Counted from the stretch's first letter, positions 9,275-17,471 are shown. The stretch: 64,000 nt of DNA from an uncultured Candidatus Saccharibacteria bacterium (GCA_948868795.1 CAQRDK010000005.1:12783-76782), one strand, 5' to 3'. Numbers and translations are program-made. The notes: generated by a model from the letters alone, not told the origin.

Positions 9275-9312
9275 ATTATAACAAATTAGCACCTGGAAGT
9301 AAAGACTGCTAA
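9275..9312 (-). promoter_or_regulatory. hrcA promoter with CIRCE-like operator
   Basis: Minus strand: TTTACT, 17-nt spacer, TATAAT (9280-9275). Overlapping it is TTAGCAGTC-N9-AGGTGCTAA at 9312-9286, matching 15 of 18 positions of the CIRCE consensus TTAGCACTC-N9-GAGTGCTAA with the exact 9-nt spacing. Confidence 0.8.
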
Positions 9313-9371
9313 AAAGTCAGTTTTTGTGTGGTGGGATTTGTGCGATTGCGGCTATATGCTATAATATGAGA

Positions 9372-10010
9372 ATGGAAGCCCAGATACAACAAATTAAGTC
9401 CTGGCTCGGGATTGGCAGCATAAATATCTTCGGTCTGCCGATGAGCGGAAAAGATACAGTAGGCGTGCAGTTAGCAGAGAAACTGGGCGCGAAGTTTTTA
9501 TCATCGGGAATTATTGTGCGAGCGATGGAGCAGGCGACTGGGCAATCTTTGAGTCATGATGGGAAATTGGTGCCGTCGAGCGTGTTTTATGACTGGGTGC
9601 TGCCATACTTCGAGAAAGAGGAACTATGGAAGTATCCGCTAGTTTTGTCTTCGATTGGGCGCTGGGCGGGCGAAGAAGACGAGGTGATGGCGGTAGCAAA
9701 ATCGAGCGGACATACGATTCGGGCAGCAATTGAATTGAAACTTTCGGACAAAGATGTGGTTGATCGATGGGAAGCGGCAAAGATTTTGGGCGATCGTGGA
9801 CTGCGCGCAGATGATGCGGACCCGCAAGTCTTCCAGACGCGAATTGATGAGTATCATGAAAAAACTTTGCCAGTTTTGAAGCGTTATCAAGAACTAGGTC
9901 TCCTTATCTCGGTTCCGGCGGATCTTCCGCGGGAGTTGGTTTTTCAAAATGTCGTGAACGCGTTGGCGAATTTTGCGAGCCGCACGGGCCGCTTCGTGCC
10001 GGAACTGTAG
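9372..10010 (+). CDS. adk: Adenylate kinase
   Basis: Nucleoside monophosphate kinase, 212 aa, balancing ATP, ADP and AMP in the cytoplasm. The P-loop is INIFGLPMSGKDT (GxPxSGKxT, with D in place of the usual G), the NMP-binding segment is LSSGIIVRAM, and the C-terminal RADD...RIDEYHEKTLPVL matches the adenylate kinase core; the LID is short. The start is leaderless: TATAAT ends 6 nt before the ATG at 9372. The 3' end overlaps the convergent gene by 117 nt. Confidence 0.85.
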   Translation: MEAQIQQIKSWLGIGSINIFGLPMSGKDTVGVQLAEKLGAKFLSSGIIVRAMEQATGQSLSHDGKLVPSSVFYDWVLPYFEKEELWKYPLVLSSIGRWAGEEDEVMAVAKSSGHTIRAAIELKLSDKDVVDRWEAAKILGDRGLRADDADPQVFQTRIDEYHEKTLPVLKRYQELGLLISVPADLPRELVFQNVVNALANFASRTGRFVPEL

Positions 10011-11525
10011 CGCGATATAAATCGCACTGAGCGAAACGATCAGAATGACGATACCGAGAGCAACGAAAGTCGTGTCGCTAGACGAGGTGGTAGGGACGAG
10101 GGCATAGTCAGCGCCTTCGTTTGGTTTGGTGATTTTGCGGCAGCGATTAGTCGTAGGGTTGCGTTCGTAGCCTTCGGCACATTCTTTCAAAGTTGGAGTA
10201 GAATCTTCGATATTTTTACAGCGGCCGGTGAGCGGATTGCGGTATTTCCCTGCCGGACATTCAGTTGTCGTGGAAGTCGTTAGGTTGACGCAGTTTCCGG
10301 TGAGCGGATTGATAACTTTTCCGGCAGGACAGGTGCGAAAAGTTTGGGAATTATTAGCAGAACCGGGCGTGGGATCATAGGTGATTGACCAGCTAGCGAT
10401 ACCATTTGTATCGTAAAATAAGGCATAGCTGGTAGACTTTTTCTGGCCATGAGAATAGATAAGTTCGTCGACGGCTTCTCCGTCGGCGTCGATGAGCGAA
10501 ACCGAGTTGTTTGTCGTGGGATTTTTCGTAAAAGTAAAAGTGGGGCTAGGATAGTAAGCGAGGTAGCCACTAGCAGGAATTATGCCGGAAAGTGGATAGG
10601 TTTTATTCTTGTAGCCGATTTGGCAACCGTCGAGGTCGACGTCTTTCAAGGTCGGGTTGTAGAGCTCGACGAATTGTTCAGAAGCATCGTCGGAATAGTA
10701 GGTTAAGATTTCCGAGAATTCAAGGCCGCGGCATTTCGGAGTGAGGGCAGTTTGTTCATCTTGGTCAGGCTCTGGCTCGGGAAGATAGAGGCTGGGAAAG
10801 TCTGGATCAAAATGCGGTTCATGTTCGGAAAGATGTTCAAAGGTGCCAGTCGATAAATTGCGGACGAGGGTAGTCGGAGAAGAACTTTTGAAAGGCTTTT
10901 CGCAATCGTCTTTCCCTGTCCAGCAAACCTGGTCGATTACTTCGTCTTCGTAGACAAGTTCGAGCGGGCCGGCGGTCATGGCGAGGCTGGAGGAATAAGT
11001 AAGTTCGGATTGGTCGGAGTCGGGAGATTTAGCATAACGCATGAGGAGAAACTCGCCGGTCATGAGCGTTCCTTCTGGAAAAGTGTGTAACGTGATGACT
11101 TTGCCACTTCCGTTAGTGTAACGAACCGAAAAACCGGCGAGCGAGATTGTGGTGTCGGCAAGATTCTGGAGTTCGATAAGTTCGCCGACGTTGCTTAACT
11201 TATCTACGGTATAGCCGGGGTTAACGGCTTTGATGATGAGCTGAGTAGAAAATTCGTAAGATTCATCTTCGGGAGGAGATTCAGGATTAGCGGAATCTTC
11301 TGACGTGGGAGGGTTTTCGGGAGTAATGGGCGGGGATGTTTCGAGACTTGGCTGAGTTAATTCGGAGAAATCCGTTTGAGGGCTGATGATTGCTGAAAAG
11401 TCGTGATGAAGTTGTTTGAAGAAAGTTGGCGCGGCGGAAAGATAAGTCGATATGGCACTTGCGAAAAGAAAAATAAGTGCGCTGAATAGGAATTTGAGTT
11501 TAATTTGGGATAAAAATTGCTTCAT
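9894..11525 (-). CDS. Surface protein with two lamin-tail domains and Cys-rich repeats
   Basis: About 543 aa. N-terminal hydrophobic signal (LKFLFSALIFLFASAISTYL), a Pro/Glu/Ser-rich linker, lamin-tail (LTD) domains at about 75-185 and 260-370 (GELIELQNLADTTISLAGF; EQFVELYNPTLKDVDLDG), then three copies of a C-x-x-G-x-x-x-N-P-x-T-x-x-C motif (CPAGKVINPLTGNC and two relatives), a C-terminal membrane helix (TFVALGIVILIVSLSAIYIA) and a basic cytoplasmic tail. Topology suggests an outward-facing anchored adhesin-like protein. ATG at 11525 is 6 nt after a TATGCT -10, so leaderless; an in-frame start at 11567 lies upstream of this promoter. Role unknown. Confidence 0.8.
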   Translation of the reverse strand: MKQFLSQIKLKFLFSALIFLFASAISTYLSAAPTFFKQLHHDFSAIISPQTDFSELTQPSLETSPPITPENPPTSEDSANPESPPEDESYEFSTQLIIKAVNPGYTVDKLSNVGELIELQNLADTTISLAGFSVRYTNGSGKVITLHTFPEGTLMTGEFLLMRYAKSPDSDQSELTYSSSLAMTAGPLELVYEDEVIDQVCWTGKDDCEKPFKSSSPTTLVRNLSTGTFEHLSEHEPHFDPDFPSLYLPEPEPDQDEQTALTPKCRGLEFSEILTYYSDDASEQFVELYNPTLKDVDLDGCQIGYKNKTYPLSGIIPASGYLAYYPSPTFTFTKNPTTNNSVSLIDADGEAVDELIYSHGQKKSTSYALFYDTNGIASWSITYDPTPGSANNSQTFRTCPAGKVINPLTGNCVNLTTSTTTECPAGKYRNPLTGRCKNIEDSTPTLKECAEGYERNPTTNRCRKITKPNEGADYALVPTTSSSDTTFVALGIVILIVSLSAIYIALQFRHEAARAARKIRQRVHDILKNQLPRKIRRNRDKET

Positions 11526-11531
11526 GACGGA

Positions 11532-11576
11532 AGCATAGCACAGAACGAGTCGATTTACCAAGCACAAGCACGATAC
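11532..11576 (-). promoter_or_regulatory. Promoter of the lamin-tail protein, GTGCTTG-type
   Basis: Minus strand: TTGGTA, 18-nt spacer, TATGCT, with -35 embedded in ATCGTGCTTGTGCTTGG. Similar elements (TGTGCTTGT with an 18-nt spacer) lie at 11655-11672, 56446-56466 and 56537-56545. Confidence 0.6.
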
Positions 11577-11692
11577 TTTTTTGAAAAAAGTCGGAAAGTG
11601 TGGTATTTTGAGGAAACGCCCCCTTCCTAGCGTAGCACACTTTCGTCAATAGATACAAGCACAGGCACGATAAATTATGCTATAATTGTATT
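11577..11692. promoter_or_regulatory. Intergenic region with divergent promoter signals
   Basis: Plus strand: TATAAT at 11681-11686, 6 nt before the next ATG (leaderless). Minus strand: ACAAGCACAGGCACGATA at 11655-11672 read in reverse gives TTGTAT, 18-nt spacer, TACGCT, a second GTGCTTG-type promoter pointing to the lamin-tail gene. A 9-bp inverted repeat (GAAAGTGTG / CACACTTTC) lies between. Confidence 0.5.
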
Positions 11693-12385
11693 ATGGATAT
11701 GGTTATTCCGTTCAGCGAGGTGTTTTTAGCGGCTGTTATTCACGCAACTTTGCAGCTGGAGCTGGGCGCTTTGCTGCTTTTGTACCATGCGAGTCTTGGA
11801 AAACACGTGCGGAAGAAGACGAAAAACTTAGTTGATAGTTATATCGCGGGGATTGGGATGTTGGTTTTTCTAGCGGTGGCGGCGATTGCGTTTATTTTGA
11901 GTCATATTTTCGGGACAGAGTTGTATGCGGAAGAGATTTTGATTGTAGTGGGGATGCTGGTGGCGCTCGCGATCGCGGCTTGGGCATTTTATTATCGGCG
12001 CGGAAAGAGTACGGAGCTTTGGCTACCGAGAACGGTAGCGCGGTTTATTGATAAGCGGGCGAAAGAAACGAATAGCAATACCGAGGCGTTTTCGCTGGGA
12101 GTTTTGACGAGCTTGGCGGAAATGCCATGGACGATGGTTTTGTTCGTGGTGGCGGCGAACAGTATTATTGTATTGCCGTCGGAGTGCCAACTGTTGGCCG
12201 TGGCGTTGTATACGATTATTACAATTATCCCGCCGGTGGTGCTCAGGATAGCGATCCGGAAGGGGCAGACGGTGGTAGATATTCAGCGGTGGCGAGTAAA
12301 GCATAAGAGTTTTATGCGGGTGATTACGGGCGTAGGATTTCTGGTTTTGGGCTTCTTTATCTTTGCGTTTGAGGTGTTAGGATGA
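11693..12385 (+). CDS. Polytopic membrane protein, about six helices
   Basis: Integral membrane protein of 230 aa with about six hydrophobic segments (for example GIGMLVFLAVAAIAFILS, ILIVVGMLVALAIAAWAFYY, VITGVGFLVLGFFIFAF). It has no soluble domain or recognised signature; a transporter-like role is possible but not shown. It is leaderless (TATAAT, 6 nt, ATG) and first of a three-gene cluster: its stop overlaps the next start by 4 nt (ATGA). Confidence 0.7.
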   Translation: MDMVIPFSEVFLAAVIHATLQLELGALLLLYHASLGKHVRKKTKNLVDSYIAGIGMLVFLAVAAIAFILSHIFGTELYAEEILIVVGMLVALAIAAWAFYYRRGKSTELWLPRTVARFIDKRAKETNSNTEAFSLGVLTSLAEMPWTMVLFVVAANSIIVLPSECQLLAVALYTIITIIPPVVLRIAIRKGQTVVDIQRWRVKHKSFMRVITGVGFLVLGFFIFAFEVLG

Positions 12386-12642
12386 AACGGAAAAAAGTTG
12401 AACAATTTAGTTTTAATGAAAAGGGTCTGCGCGACGACATCGTAGAAAGCGCGGTGGCGATCGGGATTCCGGAGGGTACAGCGAAGGCGATTGCGGAAAA
12501 GGTAGCTGCGAAAACAGCAACTTGGGCGTCGATGAGAGCGGTGATAACGGCGGATGATTTGTTCCGGCGAGTGGCACAGGAAGCGGAAAAATATAGTGCG
12601 GATTTGGCTTATGTTTATCAAAATCGTGGTAAAATAATATAA
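12382..12642 (+). CDS. Small ATP-cone-like protein
   Basis: 86 aa. The pattern KRKKVEQFSFNEKGLRDDI... AITADDLFRRVAQEAEK...AYVYQNRG resembles the ATP-cone domain of NrdR and ribonucleotide reductases: basic start, F-x-x-x-K, and a final Tyr-containing helix. Nothing else is fused to it. It is translationally coupled to the membrane protein upstream and followed 3 nt later by the flavoprotein gene. It may be a nucleotide-sensing partner of either; this is inference from position. Confidence 0.55.
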   Translation: MKRKKVEQFSFNEKGLRDDIVESAVAIGIPEGTAKAIAEKVAAKTATWASMRAVITADDLFRRVAQEAEKYSADLAYVYQNRGKII

Positions 12643-12644
12643 AT

Positions 12645-14012
12645 ATGGCGGGAAGGAAGTTTGACTACGAATATCTGGTAATTGGCAGCGGCGCGGCAGG
12701 GAGCGCGGCGGCGCTTTTGGCGGCGGGACTGGGGGTGAAGACCGCAATCGTCGAAGCGGATCGATGGGGCGGGACGACTTTGAATTATCGTGATGTTCCC
12801 TACGCGGCGGCGCTAGGTTTTGCGCAAAGATATACGGAGGCGGTCGACGGAACGAGGTTCGGGATGTCGAGTGCGAACTTGCGCTATAATTATCCGACGG
12901 TTCTAAACTGGCAGGCGACGGCAGTGCGGCGCGCGGGCGGCGGCAACCGGAAGGTTTTTGAGAATGCGGGGATTGATTGTTATCATGGATTTGCGCAGTT
13001 CATAAGTCCGCATGAAATCGCGGTCGGCGAACAGCAGATTAGTAGCGAAAAGTTTTTGCTCGCGACTGGGACAGATTTGGCGGTGAGCGGGATTTCTGGG
13101 GTGGAGCTGGTGAATTGCTGGTCGCCGGATACGGCGCTCAGAATGGCGAAGTTGCCGAAGGCATTGATGGTGGTCGGCGGAGGTTCGACGGGCTGCGAAA
13201 TTGCGGAGTATTTTGCGGCGCTAGGCGTGCAGGTTTTGATTGCGGAAGCGCAGGATAGATTATTACCACGCGAAGATCCGGAAGTGAGTGAAATTATTGA
13301 GCAGCATCTGCGTAAACATTTCCAGGCGGAGATTTTGACGAATTCTCGGGTCGTAGCATTGGTGCAAGAGGCGAAAGCAAAGCAGGTGGTTTTCGTGCGC
13401 GATGGTCAGGAAAAGTCGGTGCGGGTCGAGGCGATTGTGCTCGCGACGACGCCGGAGCCGAGCACGGATTATGGCTTGGAAAATGCGGGCGTGAAGTTTT
13501 CTTATCGCGGCGTCGAAGTGACGAATGGGTTGAAAACGACAAGTGGACACATTTGGGCAGCGGGCGACGTGATTGGCGGTGAGAGTTCGACAGAAAAGGC
13601 GACCTATGAGGCACGGCTTGCGACGATGAACGCGCTGAAGAAAGTTGGAAATACGGTGAATTATACTGGGTTCGTGCGGATGACAAATACGATGCCGCAG
13701 GTCGCGAAAGTCGGGTTGAATGAAATCGAATGCGTCCAGCTCGGACAGAAACAGAAAACAGTCTTGGTGCCGATTGACCTCGTGAGTGCGGCGAACACGA
13801 ATGATTTCCGAGAAGGATTTATCAAATTAACTTCGGACATGAAGGGGCAAATTCTCGGGGCGACAGTCGTGGCGCCGAATGCGGATTTGATTGTGCAGGA
13901 GATTTCGCTGGCGATTCGAAGCGGGATTAAAGTCTCGGAGTTGGCGGCGACGCCGCATATTGCGACGAGCTGGAGCGAGGCGGTCAGAATTGCGGCAAGG
14001 GAGCTGGCGTAG
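12645..14012 (+). CDS. Pyridine nucleotide-disulfide oxidoreductase-like flavoprotein lacking the redox cysteines
   Basis: 455 aa with the fold of lipoamide dehydrogenase or mercuric reductase: FAD site YLVIGSGAAGSAAAL, NAD(P) site ALMVVGGGSTGCEIAEYF, second FAD motif TSGHIWAAGDV, and a C-terminal dimerisation domain with TPHIATSWSEA. At the redox-disulfide position, where the family has GGTCxNxGCxPSK, this protein has GGTTLNYRDVP; both cysteines are replaced. It cannot act as a dithiol oxidoreductase; a transhydrogenase-like or NAD(P)H oxidase role is possible. Third gene of the 11693 cluster, ended by a terminator. Confidence 0.88.
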   Translation: MAGRKFDYEYLVIGSGAAGSAAALLAAGLGVKTAIVEADRWGGTTLNYRDVPYAAALGFAQRYTEAVDGTRFGMSSANLRYNYPTVLNWQATAVRRAGGGNRKVFENAGIDCYHGFAQFISPHEIAVGEQQISSEKFLLATGTDLAVSGISGVELVNCWSPDTALRMAKLPKALMVVGGGSTGCEIAEYFAALGVQVLIAEAQDRLLPREDPEVSEIIEQHLRKHFQAEILTNSRVVALVQEAKAKQVVFVRDGQEKSVRVEAIVLATTPEPSTDYGLENAGVKFSYRGVEVTNGLKTTSGHIWAAGDVIGGESSTEKATYEARLATMNALKKVGNTVNYTGFVRMTNTMPQVAKVGLNEIECVQLGQKQKTVLVPIDLVSAANTNDFREGFIKLTSDMKGQILGATVVAPNADLIVQEISLAIRSGIKVSELAATPHIATSWSEAVRIAARELA

Positions 14013-14023
14013 AGGATTACTAC

Positions 14024-14051
14024 AAAAAGAGACCGTTTTGGCCTCTTTTTT
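14024..14051 (+). terminator. Intrinsic terminator after the flavoprotein gene
   Basis: AAAAAGAGACC pairs with GGCCTCTTTTTT (one mismatch) around a GTTTT loop; the 3' arm runs into T residues. Confidence 0.85.
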
Positions 14052-14089
14052 GATGGTTCCGCTCCCAGTTGCATTATTGTCGAATAGTT

Positions 14090-14255
14090 CCGCCCCAGCC
14101 GCCGCCCCGCCAAATAAGTTCTTAAGTCTGTTGGGTAGACTTATGAGATTTGTATTACGATATCGATTTTATTGTAAAAAAGGAATAAGTATGTACTATA
14201 TCGACGTATATATATTATATATGTACCTATTTGGCGGTTGCGGAGGCTGGGGCGG
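14090..14255. repeat. 166-bp element with 27/28-bp GC-rich terminal inverted repeats
   Basis: The left arm 14090-14116 (CCGCCCCAGCC...CCAAATA) and right arm 14228-14255 are near-perfect inverted copies with a few changes in the middle. They enclose about 110 bp of AT-rich DNA with no convincing gene. On the minus strand the structure lies 13 nt after the stop of the surface-protein gene. It could be a non-autonomous insertion or an unusual large transcript-end hairpin; no clear target duplication is seen. Confidence 0.6.
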
Positions 14256-14268
14256 AGAAACCTAAGGA

Positions 14269-15852
14269 TTAGCGAGCAACACAGCGGACGAAGATACCAT
14301 TGCGGCGGCCATATTCGGCGTTAACTGGATTGACGGCATCGGTTCCTTCAACGGAAAGACTGTAGGCATAAACTTCGCTAGAGGATACTGATGTGTCCGT
14401 CCAATAGTAGCCGCCCCAACCGGCGTAATTTAATAAACCATTTGAATATTGGCTGACATAGCCACCCTTAACGAAGTAGTACGGGCTGGTGGTGATTTTG
14501 GCTGGGTCGCCAGAAATATCACCTGCGGCAGCAAGGCCCTCAAAGCTCAATGCTCCGTTACTGGCTGGCAATTTCCAACCTTTCGGGCAGATGCTGCCAG
14601 AGGCTTGACCGCTCGTAATTGTTCCACCGGTTCCGGCAGTAGCAGTATTCCATTGATAATGATTGCCTACAAGATAATGAGCATCGTATTCGTTCCCAAA
14701 AACTGTTTGCTTATGGCTCGTATAGAAATTAGCATCCATCGAAGCTGCAATGTTCGCAACATTAGTAAACTGCGATGCGCAGTCCGCAAAACTATTTTTC
14801 TGCGCCCCGCAGTTTGTAGAGCTATCGGGATTAGTGATAACAAATTTTCCTAAACTCCAGGAACGCGTCGCGGTATTAGAGGCGTCGACGGTCGTAGAAG
14901 TTGCGGTTGTCGCCGTCGCTACTGGCTTATATTCCGTATTTATAGCGTCATAATCCGACGGGTTTGCGTCCGGCCATTCGGCACCAAGATCAAGGTCAAG
15001 GTTCTGTGTCATCCAGCAGTTATTATCCGGAAGTTTGGCAACCCAATAACTTTTATTGTCACGGAGATCGATAAGTTGATTGGTGTCACCAAGCTCGCTA
15101 GCTGCGCAAACTTCGAACGTCATTTCTTGCATCTTTGTTATGGAAGTTAAGCCGGTGATTTCCAAAGGGCTAGAAATAACAGAGAGTGTGATTTGGTTTT
15201 GGTAGGTGTCGGCCGGAACCTCGTTATTAATATTGGCAGCAAAACCCAGAACATAAGTTTTGATAATTTCTGATGTAGTTCTGCCGCCGGTTCCTATCTT
15301 TGTGCCGCGGTTGATTTCTACTGGATTATAAACAGCATTTTCCGGCACAGACGTCCCCTCGCCATAGTAAATACCCCATGAATTAGCAGGCAGTTCGTCA
15401 TAATTTGTCGCAGTTTTAATACTAGATATGGCTTCACCTTTATTGACGCCGACAAGCCCGGTGGTTTTTGCTCCAATATAAATGGTGTAATTCTCGGCGT
15501 TCTGGACAGTGATTTGGGCGCTAGTTTCTAGCTGTTTCTTTACCCCGGCTTCAGTAGTTGGAATCATTTCGCCGGAAACTTCAGTCGGCGTGAAAGAAAT
15601 TTCAACACGACTGTCTAATGATTGGGAAGTTAGTTCAGTTTCCAATGCGCTGACAGAAGTTGTAGCAGGGTTAATAAGTAGGAAGGTTAGCAGAAATAAA
15701 CATACTCCAGAAAGTTTAAAACATACTTCCGCAATAAAAAAACATGATATTTTTCTGGAGCATGTTTCTCTGAAGCCAGAGTATGATTCTCCAGAGCTAG
15801 AGCATATTGCCCCGCGTAGGGAGTTAAAGTTTTTATTATGACGTTTTAGCAT
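14269..15852 (-). CDS. Surface protein with a Fibrobacter-type paralogous domain
   Basis: About 527 aa. A basic N-terminus and hydrophobic segment (LSGVCLFLLTFLLINPATTSVSA) act as signal or anchor, followed by a beta-rich region, then a C-terminal 'Fib_succ_major' type domain: LIDLRDNKSYWVAKLPDN, NCWMTQNLDLDL, ICPKGWKLP, YYWTDTS, GRRNGIFVRCVA. Such proteins occur in multiple copies on cell surfaces in several phyla; exact function unknown. The start ATG at 15852 has a strong GGAGG; an in-frame start at 15912 does not. It is preceded by a long, highly structured leader with a candidate terminator (15931-16105). Confidence 0.82.
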   Translation of the reverse strand: MLKRHNKNFNSLRGAICSSSGESYSGFRETCSRKISCFFIAEVCFKLSGVCLFLLTFLLINPATTSVSALETELTSQSLDSRVEISFTPTEVSGEMIPTTEAGVKKQLETSAQITVQNAENYTIYIGAKTTGLVGVNKGEAISSIKTATNYDELPANSWGIYYGEGTSVPENAVYNPVEINRGTKIGTGGRTTSEIIKTYVLGFAANINNEVPADTYQNQITLSVISSPLEITGLTSITKMQEMTFEVCAASELGDTNQLIDLRDNKSYWVAKLPDNNCWMTQNLDLDLGAEWPDANPSDYDAINTEYKPVATATTATSTTVDASNTATRSWSLGKFVITNPDSSTNCGAQKNSFADCASQFTNVANIAASMDANFYTSHKQTVFGNEYDAHYLVGNHYQWNTATAGTGGTITSGQASGSICPKGWKLPASNGALSFEGLAAAGDISGDPAKITTSPYYFVKGGYVSQYSNGLLNYAGWGGYYWTDTSVSSSEVYAYSLSVEGTDAVNPVNAEYGRRNGIFVRCVAR

Positions 15853-15930
15853 CACAGCCCTCCTTTTAGGTATTAGACATCTGCTTGGATGTCGTAAGTT
15901 AGAGCGAGACAAGCCGATTGCTTGTGTACC

Positions 15931-16105
15931 AAAACAAAAACGACACCGCAGAGGTGTCTAATCCCGCCAATGAGCTAACATGCAGTTTTACCTAACATAA
16001 CGCGCATTGTCTGCGGTGCCGTTTCCGACGTGTTATGGTTAGATATTACTGCTGAAAATGCCAGCTTGGTATTAAAAATGTTAGCTATTTCTAGCGAGAT
16101 TAGAC
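15931..16105 (-). ncRNA. Structured attenuator-like leader RNA (RNA 1)
   Basis: Starting at the expected transcription start (16105), the minus-strand RNA forms nested pairings: 16105-16094 with 15967-15956 (12 bp), 16086-16078 with 15981-15973 (9 bp), and 16042-16029 with 16005-15992, closing a loop that begins CGGAA. Next comes a hairpin GACACC-TCTGC-GGTGTC (15958-15942) followed by GTTTTTGTTTT, an intrinsic-terminator shape. The apical loop (16023-16010) is complementary over 14 nt to 15952-15939, which includes the terminator 3' arm, so the two structures exclude each other. A cis-regulatory RNA controlling the surface protein is the likely role; the ligand is unknown. Confidence 0.65.
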
Positions 16106-16111
16106 ATTATC

Positions 16112-16140
16112 ATTGTAGCGCAGATTTCCGGTTTTGGCAA
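16112..16140 (-). promoter_or_regulatory. Promoter for the RNA 1 leader and surface protein
   Basis: Minus strand: TTGCCA, 17-nt spacer, TACAAT. The spacer matches the promoters at 1747 and 59082 at 12 of 17 positions (AAATCTGCGC before the -10). Confidence 0.75.
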
Positions 16141-16461
16141 ATAAAAAGTCTACGAGAGTATCGAAATAATGAAAGTTATAATGAAAAGTTTCGTGCGAGA
16201 AAACTTTTTGTTGAGAAAATAAATTAATTTTAAAAATTGGAATAAAAATACAAAAAATTAGACGGATGATTTTTAGCGAAAAGTGGCAAAAAAATAAAAT
16301 AATAAAAATTTTCTGAGTAGATTTTGGAGGAAAATTAGGGATTTTTTAGAGAAGTTTTGAAAAATTAAAGTTGAGTCGTGAATAAAACTGCGGGGGAAGT
16401 TATTCGCGGAAAGGCGACGCGTAAAAAGGAAAAGTTATTGTAATTCTTTGTATTAGATGAT
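16141..16461. other. AT-rich intergenic stretch without a gene
   Basis: About 320 bp, very A+T-rich, with stop codons in all frames. One hairpin, AAAGTTT...AAAACTTTTT at about 16187-16211, could be a terminator on the plus strand. I see nothing else. Confidence 0.6.
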
Positions 16462-17403
16462 TTAGCCCTGGATGATGGTGCCGGCGCGGCGGGCGAGGGC
16501 GAGCTCGAGTTGTTCCGGGGAGGTGATGATGCCGAGTTTTTTCTTGCGGGCGAAGTTCGTGGCGGCTTGGATTTTTGGAAGCATGGAGCCAGCGGCGAAG
16601 TGGCCGGCGGAGATGTAGTTGTCGACCTCGCGGGGAGAGAGGAGGCCGAGAGCGATTTGGTCGGGACGGCCGAAGTTGATGTAGGCGTTCGGGACGGCGG
16701 TGACGGAAACGAAAATGTCGGCCTTGACAAGCTCGGCGAGCTTCTCGGCGGCAAGATCTTTGTCGATGACAGCGTCGACGCCCTTCAAAATCTTGAGGAC
16801 TTTGGTGCGGGTGACGGGAATGCCGCCACCGCCGACAGCAATGACGATAGCCCCCGAATCGACGAGAGTGGTGATTTCTTTGCGCTCGACGATATCGAGG
16901 GGTTGTGGCGAAGGGACGACGCGACGATAACCGCGACCAGCGTCTTCTTTCATTTCCCAGCCTTTGAGCTTGGCGAGTTTGACGGCTTCTTTTGCGGTGT
17001 AGAATTGGCCGATAGGTTTCGAAGGGTGTTTGAAGGCGGGGTCGGTTTTATCGACGACGACTTGAGTGACGACGCTGACGACTTTTTTATGGCGATGTTC
17101 CCTAGCAAAGGCGTTACCGATGGCTTGGGAGAGCCAGTAGCCGATTTGGCCTTGACTCATAGCGACTGCGGTTTCGAGAGGCATGGCTGGGGCGGCCGGC
17201 GTAGCGGCAGACTCTTCGTGAATGAGGATGTTGCCGACCTGAGGACCGTTGCCGTGGGCGACGATAATTTCGTATTTGTTCGCAAGGCGCGCGATTGTGC
17301 TGCCGATTTGTTCGGCGACGGATTTCTGGGCTTCGGCAGTTACTTCCCCACTTTTCTGGAGAGCATTGCCGCCGAGAGCAATAACTACGCGCGTTTTCTT
17401 CAT
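16462..17403 (-). CDS. arcC: Carbamate kinase
   Basis: Cytoplasmic enzyme making ATP and carbamate from carbamoyl phosphate and ADP, last step of the arginine deiminase pathway; 313 aa, the normal length. Motifs: VVIALGGNAL, HGNGPQVGNI, IAVGGGGIPV, VDAVIDKDLAAEKLA, HFAAGSMLPKI. arcA and arcB are not adjacent. The start at 17403 is leaderless (TATACT, 6 nt, ATG; -35 TTGCCA at 17 nt). A palindrome TGTTGTAA-N3-TTACAACA lies about 60 bp upstream. A 5' extension of the frame to 17607 would cover this promoter and is rejected. Confidence 0.96.
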   Translation of the reverse strand: MKKTRVVIALGGNALQKSGEVTAEAQKSVAEQIGSTIARLANKYEIIVAHGNGPQVGNILIHEESAATPAAPAMPLETAVAMSQGQIGYWLSQAIGNAFAREHRHKKVVSVVTQVVVDKTDPAFKHPSKPIGQFYTAKEAVKLAKLKGWEMKEDAGRGYRRVVPSPQPLDIVERKEITTLVDSGAIVIAVGGGGIPVTRTKVLKILKGVDAVIDKDLAAEKLAELVKADIFVSVTAVPNAYINFGRPDQIALGLLSPREVDNYISAGHFAAGSMLPKIQAATNFARKKKLGIITSPEQLELALARRAGTIIQG

Positions 17404-17471
17404 ATAAAAAGTATACGCTAAAAGTAAAGTTTTGGCAAACTGATTATGGTTTCGGCGGATTATTTGCGGTT

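Noticed and set aside
13891..14265. Open frame of 124 codons across the inverted-repeat element
   Set aside because: It begins inside the flavoprotein gene in another frame and its sequence is dictated by the repeats.
15991..16046. ACCTAAC...GTTAGAT flanking an imperfect palindrome resembles an integron attC site
   Set aside because: The pairing extends far outside the would-be R sites, starts at a promoter's first transcribed base, and ends in a terminator; a leader RNA explains more. There is no integrase or cassette array.
16030..16227. 65-codon frame in the AT-rich region
   Set aside because: It overlaps the leader RNA and promoter, has no ribosome site and no protein-like pattern.
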